Part shown: positions 11,951 through 23,560 of the stretch, piece after piece
Numbering within the stretch: the first letter of the stretch is position 1
Layout of the letters: each line of letters opens with the position of its first letter
The notes under the pieces: model-generated
What the model was told of the DNA's origin: nothing
Databases searched by the model: none
Seen by the model: the letters and a program-made list of their open reading frames with translations, nothing else
Assembly: GCF_963676685.1 (NCBI RefSeq)
Contig: NC_092345.1
Span: forward strand, 79,735,592 to 79,799,591
DNA length: 64,000 nt
DNA from: Mytilus edulis
Lineage: Eukaryota > Mollusca > Bivalvia > Mytilida > Mytilidae
Direction of reading: 5' to 3'
Position numbers and translations under genes: made by a program

Positions 11951-12994
11951 AAAGTGTAAACAAATGCAGCCGGTTTAAACGTTTTAATAGGTATCAACAT
12001 TCACCCTTATCTGAAACAATAGTGTAACATCTGACCCCATATTTTATTGATTTTGTATTAACATTGTGTCATAGATCAAACGTATTCGTGTCTTTCTATG
12101 TTGTGATGTTACACTATAGTAACATCTTATGTTTAATGGTAATGCTCTATTCTGGTATCTATGATGAGTTTATTAACTATACGAAGCACAAAGGTGTCTG
12201 CATGTTGATTAAATCTACGAATGATGTCCTTATACCGATGACACGATTTAGTAAATGTGTTGAATAGTTTATGATATCGAAAACCTTTCAAAAGTACTGA
12301 GATTTCTGTCGTTAAAATCAAAAACGTTATTACACACACGAGCGAATCAACGTAACCATCTTAAAATGAATAATTAAAAAAAGGAAATGAAAAATCATCT
12401 CTTTTTCCGAAACATTTGGTAGTAAGTTTTCTGTTAAATATATAGATACCAATATCCCGGAAAGGGCAGTATTCATGATTAGTATTAGCTTTATCTAAAG
12501 TCAGTTCAGTCAGATAAATATCTGTAATGTACATATACTAAAGTCGTTATTTTTGAGAGTCAATGTATCATCCAAATATCTATCAGTGTTAATAAATTGT
12601 TGTAACAGATGTTGTTACGATAGGTCTTTGCTGATTTCAGTCATACATTGTATTAACTCATTACAATATAGAAACAGCGAACAAATATGTTATCTAGTAA
12701 AATGTCCAGTTGTTGTATCAAAGCAGGTCCAATTGACATAGTTCCTTTGTGTGTTTTTATTAAAATGATCAAAAAGTGTTTGGACATTTATATTCTCATT
12801 TTGACTTTTTAAATGCCCATTCAATGACAAAATGTCATAGGCGATTATGAGGCAATGTGTGATATAGTGTATATAGGGTAGAAAATCAAAACTTTGAACA
12901 GATTCCGAAATCAACAATATTAGCAAGCAATTCATCAAATACTTTAAATGAATTTTTGACACTCCAAATGTAATCAATTTCACTATTTTCAAAT

Positions 12995-13260
12995 AGATAT
13001 AAGAAGATCTTGTATGGGGTCAATGAGACAACCTTCCATCCAAGTCATAATTTATAAAAGTAAACCATTATAGGTCAAAGTACGGTCTTCAACACGGAGC
13101 CTTGGCTCACACCGAACAACAAGCTATCAAAGGCCCCAGAAATTACTTGAGTAAAAACATTCAAACGGGAGAACCAACGGTCTAATCTACATTAAAAACG
13201 AGAAACGAGAAACACTTATGAAACACATCAACAAACGACAACTACTGAACGTCAGATTCC
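12995..13260. repeat. Interspersed repeat copy
   Basis: Contains 'CCAATGAGACAAC'-like and 'GTAAACCATTATAGGTCAAA' motifs, then 'GGAGCCTTGGCTCACACCGA', then 'CAACAAACGACAACTACTGA'. It parallels 11755-11950 and, more loosely, the element arms at 7656-7880. A third partial copy is at about 50417-50515. Confidence 0.6.
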
Positions 13261-14478
13261 CCAAAGGCTTTATTAGAACAATTTGTTACCGGGTTTTTGA
13301 TTATAACAAGTGCACTGATAAAATGAATAGACAGTTTATTAACAGAACAATGACTGGAGGACGAAATAAATCTATATTTGTAAGGTTTTTATGCAGCTTC
13401 GAAAGCCAGTACATAGTTGAAATTCTCACTTTATTTGGTTCTGTTTGTAAAGAGGTAAAACACACTTAACTAATATCGCTAACATATTTTTGGAAACGCT
13501 AACACATATTTGGGAGCAATTATCCGAAAAACAAGAAATCATATTGATGTGACCTTAACATAAAATTTGTTGACTCCATAGAAAGTGCACTTGAACACTC
13601 CCATTTGTGGTCTAAGGTTTGATATCATTTATTTTGATTTTCCGTGGCCATGTGTTCATCAATGTCGGCGTCATATGGATCCTCATTTTTGTCGCCAAAT
13701 ATGATTTAACGAGGGGTATCATGCTTTCAGTATACACTTTGTTGTTGTCGGACATAACATTAGACGTAGATTTCTGATGTTGAAATAATTCAGCAAAGTG
13801 TTAATCACTGGTAAAATAATAGACACATTCTAGTACTATCATCATAAGACTTAAGACTACTTCAATCATTTGATGTCATTCTTTTCTCAGCTTTCCTTTA
13901 ACAATGTATTTTTTTCTTCAAATTGAAAAAAAAAGAAAATAAAAAAGGTATATTAAGTGGATAATTCGAAGCACTGATGATGAAAATGAGCTGGGATTTT
14001 TATTGTGTTCATAATTTTTTTCTTCAGAACCTTCCTCTGATAATTTTTTTTTTTCTTATGATAAGGAAAGCAATTTTTTTTTCCCTACAATGTGGAACAG
14101 AAATACATTTTTTTTTCTCAAAACCATAAAATTTACATAAAATTCATTTTAATTTTTTAATTGATGGAAAATGTAAAGTGCATGGCTCTGTCTATATCCT
14201 GGCATTGGCTGTTGTCTCTGGGTTTTTTTAGCCCACTTTCTACATTATGTACATTATGATATTGTCTGAGTCCGTCATACAGGTACCACAGTCCTTGAAT
14301 TTTAATACTACAATTGAAGTGGCCACCATTGCCATATGTAATGACAAAGAGTGAGTAGCTCCAAATTATAAACATCCACTGTTTCCAACTATGATAATTG
14401 ACATTCCATTCAGTGGCTCCAGTCACGCTTCATTGATTCCCTATATAAGCAACCAAATTGTTTCCCAAAACGGGGGGG

Positions 14479-14517
14479 GGGGGGCAGGCCCCCTGCCCCC
14501 CTCGGGGCCTGCCCCCC
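14479..14517. repeat. GC-rich perfect hairpin next to a G run
   Basis: A 14 bp arm GGGGGGCAGGCCCC (14479-14492) is followed after an 11 nt loop by its exact reverse complement (14504-14517). It directly follows a run of G that begins at 14472. The motif stands out sharply in AT-rich DNA and may belong to a repeat. Confidence 0.7.
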
Positions 14518-15076
14518 TCTAAATCCACCTCTGCCATTGAAAAAAGAGGTATGCGGAATGATACAGAATTATACAAAGGAAAATACTACCCGTATACAAG
14601 TCTGTGTCATACACAATCAGGGCTACTTAAAAAGACTGCTTATGATACCTTATCTATCCCTGTTATAAAATGACCATTTCATGTTTATAATAGTTGCAGT
14701 TTTAAGTATGTCTTAATGTAGTGGCATACATGCGGGAGATTTGGAATGCTTTTAAATATTTCTGGATCAAACACTATTACAGGAAAATACAAAAAGTAAT
14801 AAGGTATAAATAGAAATCTTAGCATAATCTGTAGAAGTTTATAATCTGCTGTTTCACTGTCTCATGTCGTGTGGGCATGCGTCAAACGATATGGTAGGGT
14901 AAACGAACAGTCCTAGAAAATGGGATATAATTGATGGATAACGTATTTTTTAATCATAAAATTGTTAAAATTTGAATACTTGAATACTTAAGTTTATCAG
15001 AATTGAAAGTATTTGGACAAAATTTGCTGTAGACTTTGAACTCCAAGTGAGATTTATAGTTCAGTGTAGATTCATA

Positions 15077-16207
15077 ATGAGTGAAAACAATATGGCTTCC
15101 CCCATGAAAGTAAACAATGACTCTCAAGGTGAACTCCAAAATGACACTTTAGTTACTTGCTCCCAACCAGCTTCCACAACCATTTCACAACAATCTATTA
15201 GCAACAAGCGATTACACCCAGATAGTCCCGATAACCTCCCAGCGACACTTAAACAGAAAACAAGACAACTTAGGAGGCGAGGTAACTCGATGGGTGACCT
15301 TACCGAGATAGACAATCCAAAAAAGGCTGCTTCAATACGAAAGTCTGTAGCTGACAGAGTCCTTGAAGCCCTCAGCAGTCCAGAGGTATTAAACACTATT
15401 ATACCTATTTTGTCCAAACAAATAAGCGATACATTAGAGCCAATTATAGAAGCTGAAGTTAAAAAATGTGTTGCCGAAGAAATCCAACCACTATTACAGA
15501 AACTAGATTGTCAGTCAAGTATAGTTGAAACACAAAAGCAACAATTAATTAAACAATTCATACAACTTTCGTCATTGCAACGCACCACCCAAGACCAAAT
15601 CACATCAAACAATGAACGTGAAAAAGAAATCAACTTTCTCTATGATAGGGTTGCTCTACTTGAAAACAGGCTTGAAATTCAGGAACAGTACTCTAGAAGG
15701 ACAAGCCTGCGATTCAACAATGTTCCTATTCCCGCAGACAAAATTCAAGGAGCTAAAATCGTTCATCCAGTCGATACTGACAGCATCATCATAGATATCT
15801 GTAACAACAAACTCGGACTCGACATTGGTATTCGAGACATTGGACGATCCCATGTCATCGGCAAGCTCAAACAAGGAAGGTCTCAAGTAATTGTCCGATT
15901 TATTTCATACAGAACTAGACAACTGGTATACTCCAACAAAAAAGCTCTGAAAGATGATCCCAATGGTACGTTTATTACAGAAAACCTAACACATTTTAGG
16001 ACAAACCTCGTCAAACAGTTAGCAACGCTACTAAAGTACAACAACAAAATCAATGCCTGCTGGACCACAGATGGTCGGATCTTTATCAAAGTGAATGCTA
16101 ACAGTCAAAAGCGCATTATTAATAACCTCAATGATATTAGTGATCTGGAGTCGGATATCCAACAAATTGAAGAACGCACGAACATAAATAACTCTGAGGG
16201 AATGTAG
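15077..16207 (+). CDS. LINE ORF1-type protein (coiled coil plus RRM-like region)
   Basis: 376 codons from ATG at 15077 (MSENNMASPM); the frame is open 10 codons further upstream but without an ATG. The N-terminus is polar and Ser/Thr-rich with a basic patch (about 60-70, KTRQLRRRG). Residues about 120-210 are Glu/Gln/Leu-rich heptad-like sequence ending LLENRLEIQEQYSRR, followed at once by TSLRFNNVP. This transition from coiled coil to RRM-like fold is typical of L1-like ORF1 proteins. Further blocks are RSQVIVRFISYRTRQLV and ITENLTHFRTNLVKQL. Such proteins trimerise and bind element RNA as chaperones (family knowledge). The frame is intact although the adjacent ORF2 is broken. AATAAA follows at about 16246. 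Confidence 0.72.
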   Translation: MSENNMASPMKVNNDSQGELQNDTLVTCSQPASTTISQQSISNKRLHPDSPDNLPATLKQKTRQLRRRGNSMGDLTEIDNPKKAASIRKSVADRVLEALSSPEVLNTIIPILSKQISDTLEPIIEAEVKKCVAEEIQPLLQKLDCQSSIVETQKQQLIKQFIQLSSLQRTTQDQITSNNEREKEINFLYDRVALLENRLEIQEQYSRRTSLRFNNVPIPADKIQGAKIVHPVDTDSIIIDICNNKLGLDIGIRDIGRSHVIGKLKQGRSQVIVRFISYRTRQLVYSNKKALKDDPNGTFITENLTHFRTNLVKQLATLLKYNNKINACWTTDGRIFIKVNANSQKRIINNLNDISDLESDIQQIEERTNINNSEGM

Positions 16208-18058
16208 AGTACAAGGTTTCACCATATTTCATATTGATATATATGTAATAAAGACTTATCTTTAATTCTATTACAATTGTTTAACTTTTTGAGAGTGTTT
16301 CATATGTGCTGAACAGATAATAATAACATATAATATTTACATATTGTTTCTTTCCCAAACGTGAAACTGTAAGAAAACTCGTATCAAACTAAAAGCAATT
16401 AAAGTCAGTGATCATATTAAAAAATTCTATATTAATTCAACAACAAATCTTATTGATAGAGTAAATTAAAGCCTCGTTTTTTTGGGTTTTTTTTTAAGGT
16501 TCAGTCATTCTTATTTTTAAACTTGAAAAAAAACAAAGAAAACAGTAGCTAGATCTGTTAGTTTAATAACACACATGTGTATATTCTCGATACATATTTG
16601 TTGTCTGTTTTTCTCGTAAACCTTGTTCCAATCTGGGTTTGTTTTTTGTTTTTTTAAATTTTTTTTTTATTTTTTTTCTTTGGGTAGAAAGAACAAAAAA
16701 ACAAAACCAAAAGTGTCTCTAAAAACATAGCCCTATTTGTTACCTTTTATTACACTTATTTTGACCTTCACCACGGTATTTCATATTTACAATTGTATGT
16801 TATGTTTGTGTGTATGTATATATTATGTTTATTAGGTGCATCTAAATATTGAACAATTTTGTTAATTGTATTGCATGCGTTAACCTGACAGAGACTTACT
16901 GTGATTCTTTTAAAAAAAAAAAATTATAGCCCATCTCATTAAAAAAAAATTAAAAAAATACAGCGTTCGTTCAAGAACCACATCGATTGAACATTTCCGT
17001 TTGCCGTACATTTTTTGTTTATCTATGAGTACATACTCTAACCAGTCTGCTGACCACAGGTGTCAACAATAGATAATTGTGGTTAAGCTCGAGTAATTTC
17101 CCATTTTGAAACCGTTATACATTGCCTTGAGATTCACGAATTACATGTAGTTCACTCACAAACAAAATATAACCGAACTCCATACAGTTGACCTCTTTAA
17201 GCTAACGTAATACCATAATATAAAAATATTAATTATTTGATAAGAATAAGTATATATTTGTTACATTGCTTGTGAATATTTAATAAATTTAAAAAAAACA
17301 AACAAAAAAAACAAACAAAAAAACCAAGAACTTTAAAGTCAAATATGTCGAGAAATGGGGTAATCCAATATTTCACTTATTAGTCTTTCAAGCATTACAA
17401 TTCATTGTTCTATAGTTAGATAAGCCTTTTGAATAAACTATAAATTGAACGGGATTTTTGCCTGTCTGTAAATTGTATGTTGATGTTCTAATCTATTGTG
17501 TATTATATCATTATTTGTTATCAAATGTTTGTTGCCTGTCTATGTAAGTTTTTATTCGCAAATAGCATTTTTGGAAGTTTGTGATAATAGTTATAACACA
17601 AATAACAATAATAACAATTTTTTTTGTTTGTTTAACCAGGATAAAAAAAAAACTTAAAGCTACCAACATACTTACAGCCATGTTTATTGGTCACTGGCTA
17701 ATGGTTGACTCATTGGCAATCATGATACTTTAGTTTCTTACGTAACTATCAAATACAGTTCCATTTACTTTTTTCTTTATTTCTTTATTTACAAATTGTT
17801 TTTTTTTTCTAAATATAATACATAACTTCTTCAGTATTACAATATCCCATTTTCATTCTCCAATTATTTTCATGACTTCCATATTTGCGAGGCTTATTTT
17901 GTGGCCTTTTACATTTTTCAACTTTTCTTGTTCTTACTTTTTTGTATTTCTCTGTGATGATGAGGGTGATGATGATGATGATGATGATATGTGTGTCAGT
18001 TTTGTAATGTTCTCCTACAGCAGTCCTCTCCTAATTCCTGTAACAGTTTATTCATGTA
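16208..18058. other. AT-rich spacer between LINE ORF1 and ORF2
   Basis: Contains long A and T homopolymer tracts (16490, 16640-16690, 16910-16960, 17290-17330), a fragment of the 'TCATTGGCAATCAT' repeat border (about 17707-17730) and a (GAT)n microsatellite (about 17957-17990). No coding signal. It is longer than expected between two ORFs of one LINE. Confidence 0.5.
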
Positions 18059-21000
18059 ATGGATAGCTGCGTGCAGGATTATAGGGCTGCTATAGGTATA
18101 TTTAATAACAGAAAAAAACAATGTGGACCTTCATCTAATTTACACATAGCTTCCTATCTAGACATATTTATAACCAACTTACGTTGCAGTCTCCTCATCT
18201 TCAATCTCTCTGTTTTACAAACAATTAATCCAAGATCAAACATTATTTTTCTGTTGTACGTACTTCATTTTCTCCTTATTATCGGAAATGTTGAAACACA
18301 CCCAGGCCCAAGTTTTCGTAATGAATCGAACGCACCGTCGGTGAATGAAACACAACCACAAGAAAATTTTATATCCATTTGTAGTCTCAACATAAGATCC
18401 GTGAGAAATAAACTAAAATTTCTAAATAATTTTTGTGATGAATTTGATATTATTACGTTATCGGAAACACACTTAGATCCCAACATTGCAGATGACGATA
18501 TAAAACTCGATTCCTTCTCTTCAAATATAGTCCGAAAAGATAGAAACAGCTTTGGTGGTGGTTTACTCATTTATGTCAAAGATGGTATCGGACTCAATCG
18601 AATAAATGCACTCGAAACGAAAGAAGACGAATCCCTTTTTGTCAATATCCATGTTAAAGGTCAAAGCTTCTTATTGTGTCACACTTATCGATCGCCTAAT
18701 TCAGATAATAACTACTGGACACGATTAAATCATGCAATTGGGATGGGTTTGCAGGTCAATGAGAGGATGGTAATAACGGGCGATTTGAACTCTGACTTAC
18801 TTACTACGCATAATAACAAACTGATTGACACATTAAATTTGTTCAATTTAACCAATGTTATTGGATTACCTACTAGAGTAACGGACCATAGTAGCACTCT
18901 GCTAGATCCGATTATTATTAGTGACTCTATGTCATGCTCCTTTTCAAATGTTCTAAAAACTCCATCTGCAATTAGTGATCATGATGCACCTATTGCATTT
19001 CTCGAATGTCCAATGTCCGACTTTAAATCTTTTAAAAGAGAAATATGGCTATACGATCGGGCTGATAAATCCAAATTTGCTGAGAAATTAGACGAAATAG
19101 ACTGGAATACTATGCTTCCCGAAAGTAAAACCACTAATGAGATGTGTGAATGTTTTACAATAGAATTTTTGAAAATAGCTAAAAAATGCATTCCTACTAA
19201 AATAGTAACTGTACGACATAATGACAAACACTGGTTCAATAATGACATAAGACGTGAAATTCGAATTCGAGATAGATTAAGAAAAAAAGCGATTAAATAA
19301 TATTATGAAGTACAAAAAACAGAGAAATAAAGTAAATAATATGAAAAAAATCGCCAAAGAAAATTTTGAAACAAATTTGGACTGTCTAATATCGAAACAA
19401 CCCTCAAACTCAAAAACGTATTGGAAATTAATGAAAACGTTAATTAAATCCAAAAAAGGTTCAGAAACCATACCCCCTCTCCAAAATATTATAAATGATA
19501 ATGAACTGAATGATACTGTATATGAAGATGAGGAGAAATGTAATTTGTTAAACAAATATTTTAGTATGATTTCAAAGCTAGATGAAGATCATGTTGATTT
19601 GCCCGAATTTGATACAAAAACTAATAGTAAGTTTTCAGACATCCAAGTAAATATAAAAGAAATAATAGATATTATTCAGATATTAGATCCAAACAAAGCA
19701 TCTGGTCCTGATGTGATCAGTCATAAGATGCTAAAGCTGTGTCCAGAAAAGGTAGCAGTTCCGCTCCATATTATATTTAATAAGTCCTTAAGAGAGGGAT
19801 ATACCCAACTAGCTGGAAGATAGCAAATCTAATACCCATTTTCAAAAAGGGAGACTCATCTCTGCCATCAAATTATAGACCGATATCCTTAATTAGTTGT
19901 GTAGGAAAAGTTATGCAAAGAGTTGTGATTAAGCACTTATACAATCATTTAAAAGCTAATAAATTAATTTATGAGTATCAATCAGGATTTCTCCCTAAAA
20001 ATTCAACTGTTCATCAACTCCTAGAAATATATAACTGCATATTAAACTCCTTGGAAAAAAAAGATATAAACTGTTTTGTATTCTGTGACTTCTCTAAAGC
20101 TTTCGACAAAGTTTGGCATAGGGGTCTTATATGTAAAATGAAAGCGTATGGTGTTGACGGAAACGTATTGAATTGGTTTCAGGATTAACTACACGACAGA
20201 AAACAGAGAGTAGTATTAAATAACTCGTCTTCTTCCTTCTGTAATGTCTCAGCTGGTGTTCCCCAGGTATCAGTTCTGGGCCCTCTTCTCTTTGTCTTAT
20301 ATATTAATGATATTGCTGATAAGCTTACTTCACTGTGTCGGCTATTTGCTGACGACACATCATTCAATTATTCTGGTAACGACGGAGAACAGATTAAATC
20401 TGTTATCGATCGCGACTTGAAAGAGCTGGATGTTTGGTCTTCTAAATGGCTTATGTCATTTAACCCAGATAAAACCGAAATTATGATATTTTCAAATATT
20501 GAGACTCCAGACCTTAGCTTTTCCTTAAATGGTAAAAATATACCTTTAAGTACATCTCATAAGCACCTGGGAGTTAATTTCAGTAGTGACGCAAAATGGA
20601 ATAATCATATTGAAAGTATAATTACAAGTGTAAAGAAACACTTAAATGTTCTACGTAAACTTAAATACCGATTATCTCGAAATAATTTAGAAAAACTATA
20701 CTTAGTTTTTATTCGACCCATTTTTGAATATGCCACGGAAGTGTGGGATAATTGTGGAATAGGCTACTCACATAAATTAGAAAATTTGCAATCAGAGGCC
20801 GCAAGAATAGTAACAGGTCTACCAATATTTACAAAAACTGAAACTTTATATTCTGAGGTTGGCTGGGAATCTCTTTTTGAAAGAAGAAGGAGAAGAAAAT
20901 TACAGATGTTTTATAACATGAACCAAAAGCATGCACCAGAATATTTATGTAATCTTGTACCTCCTTGTGTACAAAGTACAACCAACTACCCATTGCGAAA

Positions 21001-21715
21001 TGGTCATGATATTATTGTTCCATTTTGTAGACTCTCCCTTACTACTGAATCGTTTATTCCCTCTACTATACGAGAATGGAATAAACTTGATCCAAAAATT
21101 CGCACTGTCGACTCTATTTCTAAATTTAAGAAAGAATTAAAAAACGATAGTCTATTATGTAAAATTGAAACGTTTTATTTGTACGGCCCAAGGAAATTAA
21201 ATATAATCTTAACGCAATTGCGATGTTCCGCTTCATTCTTAAACAATGACCTATTTAGAGCTAATATTATAGATGATCCTTCTTGCCATTGTGGGTCCGA
21301 TATTGAGGATGTCTACCATTACTTCTTCGTTTGCCCAAAATACACATTATGTAGAAAAACCTTATTCCATAACCTTAACTGGCTATCTGAAAACTTTGTT
21401 TTAGATACAAAACTATTAATTTGCGGACACTTGGAACTTTCGAACGAACAAAATATTCAAATTTTCAAACATGTTCAAAATTTTATAAAAAGGTCAAACA
21501 GATTCTTATGCCTTGATAGAGCGTTATTATTACTGACACGGAACGTCATCATTGTCATCAATTCACAAGTCATCGTCACAGAATTATACGACTTTTCAAA
21601 CTTTCTTTTTCTCTTTTTACTTTCTATCCTCTTTGTTCACCTATCAAAGCTAGTATTATATTGCATAAATTGTTTGTTTTATATGCATGTCCATTATATT
21701 ATACTATTATTGTAA
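18059..21715 (+). pseudogene. LINE ORF2: APE endonuclease plus reverse transcriptase, broken
   Basis: Part 1 (18059-19300, 413 codons): a hydrophobic N-terminal segment (about 45-75), 2A-like GNVETHPGP (76-84), then an APE fold with SLNIRS (N111), LSETHL (E136), TYRSPN (210), TGDLNSD (D242, N244), LLDPI (D283) and SDHDA (306-310). The frame shifts near 19295, an A-rich site, into 19305-19823, then again near 19800 into the frame of 19913-21715, which has one in-frame TAA at 20186. The RT blocks are NKASGPD, NYRPISLIS, FCDFSKAFDKVWH (first Asp), GVPQVSVLGPLLF and FADDTS (catalytic Asp pair, about 20345-20362). The C-terminus has CHCGSDIEDVYHYFFVC, a likely Cys/His zinc motif. It cannot make a full product as it stands. 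Confidence 0.85.
18284..18310 (+). other. 2A-like motif in LINE ORF2
   Basis: GNVETHPGP directly follows a hydrophobic run (FLLYVLHFLLII) and precedes the endonuclease. The 2A ribosome-skipping consensus is D-V/I-E-x-N-P-G-P. Here the Asp is Asn and the Asn before PGP is His, while V, E and PGP are kept. 2A-like peptides in this place are known from other APE-type non-LTR elements. Whether this version still works is unknown. Confidence 0.6.
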
Positions 21716-21815
21716 CTTTATATTGTATTATGGAGAAGACTTCATAAGTATGATTTACTTGTGTCTAATCCATTTTGCTTTAATTCAGCAAATAAAATAT
21801 GTTTAAACTAAACTA

Positions 21816-23270
21816 ACTGTCTCAACTGTTGTTATTTTCAGTGCAAAATTTTTTTTCAAGCAGGTGACAGCATAAATTTTTTTCCAGCTACAGTGCAAAA
21901 CATAATTTTTTTTTCGGTCAGCTAGGCCATCAAAATATTTTTTTCAAAAAAATCCCCCCCCCTCCAGATAAGAAAATGGTTGTTGCCTCAATAGTGCATT
22001 TTTTTTTTAATTTGATAAATATGCAGCAAAAAATGACGTTTTTTTTACTACATTCGTGAACATTTGATAAATATGAGTTATTTGAAAAACAAAATGCACT
22101 AATTTGAAGGACATTTATATAAAACAGAATTTACAAATAATTAAACAAAATACTGCTTGTGTTTATCTTTTAAAACAAAAAAGTTATGCATTTCTTTCGA
22201 AAGGAAAAATGCGCCCACAAATCCGAATTTTAAGCAAATATATAAAATTTGGACCACATTTTACTCAAAAAGAAGCACATGAAGGTATAATTTTTATTAC
22301 TTATTTGAATTAATCAGGCAAAAAAATAGCCTATATGCAAATTGTCAGCAAAATTCGAATATAGGATCAAAACTGTATCGTATGCCTTTAATACGGTTTT
22401 GATAGGGAATAAAACGAATTAATACGTTCTTATACGGATGATGCAGGATCGTATTTGTAGCTAATCCGGCGTCAAATCTGTGAACGTGTGACCTAGGCAT
22501 TAAGTTGAAAGTTACATCCAGTTCTTCTCAATCTAAATGTGTTCACGGAGTTTGTTATATGTTAGTATAATATTTCCGGGTTTTTAGGTTCAAGTTATTA
22601 TTTGTACGTGAAGACTTTCTCTATTGTCACTCCCTTCGTTTAGCATAATAATTGTTATTTGATAACACAGTAAATTCTGCAATATTTTTAGCCATTAGGT
22701 ACTTGTATTGCAATGCAAACGTTTCTTACATTCAACATTTTTATAAAAAATCTTCAGATTAGGTTGTACAACAATCAGCGATTTTGCTATCACAAGTCCC
22801 TGGTGTGACGCAAATTGAATATTGGAGCACTCTCTCTGTAAACCTACCATCAACAAATTTGGCACTTTGTCATGTCAAAAACTCAAGTGTTTTGCGCGAT
22901 GAAGTCTGGACAAGTATGTTCTTTACACATAGGAAAAATCACTGACGTCCCTTTGTGAGACCGTTAACATTCAGTCCTTAAGCAAAGTGCATGTGAAACA
23001 GTTTGGAGAATGTAAATATCAATAATTTGCTGCTGGTCATTAATTACAGCATTTGATCGTGTAGTTAAGAACACTAATCTTTTCGGTACTATATATGAGT
23101 TTCAGGATCCGATAATTGTTCAAATGAAATATCCAGTTTGTAAGAAACTGTTTTTTTTTCCAAATAACATTGATGTAGCTGCCTGTATCTCTTAGTGCAG
23201 TTACATTTGACTTGCGAAAAAAAACTGTCATATTCAAAAATTGTTAGCATGCTTGTCGGCTGATACGTCT
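21816..23270. other. Unassigned AT-rich stretch
   Basis: T-rich low-complexity DNA at 21840-22080. The segment ending 'GTGTGACCTAGGCATTA' (about 22480-22502) resembles the right end of the small element at 57933-58112 and may be the end of another such element, but no matching left end was found. No gene seen. Confidence 0.4.
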
Positions 23271-23560
23271 GTTTAAGTTTAAGTTTAAACATATTTTATT
23301 GTTCAAAATGACAAATGGATTAGACACAAGTTTTACAACTTAGCAACGTCTTCTCCACGTCTGTGCCTGTAAGCGGGGTTCAATTGGTTTCCCCGTTACT
23401 GTATTGACTGGTACTGTAGCGATAATACACACGATTTAGTATTCTGCCTTTTAAAGCATGAACTGACTTAGAATGACATTCTTTTAAGTCATTTCAAATT
23501 GTTAATTTGATTATGGACAAGTATTCAATTTAGAAAAAAGAGCTGCAAGGATCTTTATTT
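23271..23560 (-). mobile_element. 5'-truncated 3'-end fragment of the 15-21.8 kb LINE family
   Basis: On the minus strand it reads 'GGAGAAGAC', then 'TTGTGTCTAATCCATTT', 'AATAAAATATGTTTAAACTT' and 'AAACTTAAAC'. The same landmarks close the plus-strand LINE at 21730-21812. The shared part is clear for about 80-90 bp; further in, the relation is weaker. The tail shows short TTAAAC repeats, suggesting a microsatellite-type 3' end instead of poly(A). Confidence 0.65.

Larger units (their letters stand above)
10271..14990. other. Repeat-bearing intergenic stretch, no gene
   Basis: No splice-consistent exon or domain was recognised. About 10610-11080 is visibly richer in CpG than its surroundings ('CCGCTTCCGGAATCGGATCC', 'TCCGTCGGGCATGTCGGGCG') but has no supportable reading frame. 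The stretch at 13900-14140 has many long T runs. Interspersed repeat pieces and a GC hairpin are listed separately. Confidence 0.5.
15077..21815 (+). mobile_element. APE-type non-LTR retrotransposon (CR1/jockey group-like), degraded
   Basis: Order: ORF1 (15077-16207), a 1.85 kb AT-rich spacer, then ORF2 with an N-terminal hydrophobic segment, a 2A-like motif, APE endonuclease and RT (18059-21715). The 3' end has AATAAA (about 21791) and a short 'TTTAAACTAAACTAA' tail. ORF2 is broken by frameshifts near 19295 and 19800 and by a stop at 20186. The group is inferred from the APE-RT order and the 2A-like motif; the exact clade is not resolved. The 5' end is unknown, and it is not certain that ORF1 and ORF2 came in together, because the spacer is unusually long. 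Confidence 0.7.

Noticed and set aside
11113..13469. Several 60-100 codon frames between 11.1 and 13.5 kb
   Set aside because: They fall in repeat fragments or AT-rich DNA and show no family features.
15047..15076. Extended start of LINE ORF1
   Set aside because: The extra ten codons begin with GTG; the first ATG in frame is at 15077.
15124..16225. Minus-strand frames opposite LINE ORF1
   Set aside because: Shadows of the plus-strand ORF, which has clear protein features.
18265..19555. Minus-strand frames opposite LINE ORF2
   Set aside because: Shadows; the plus strand has the endonuclease and RT motifs.
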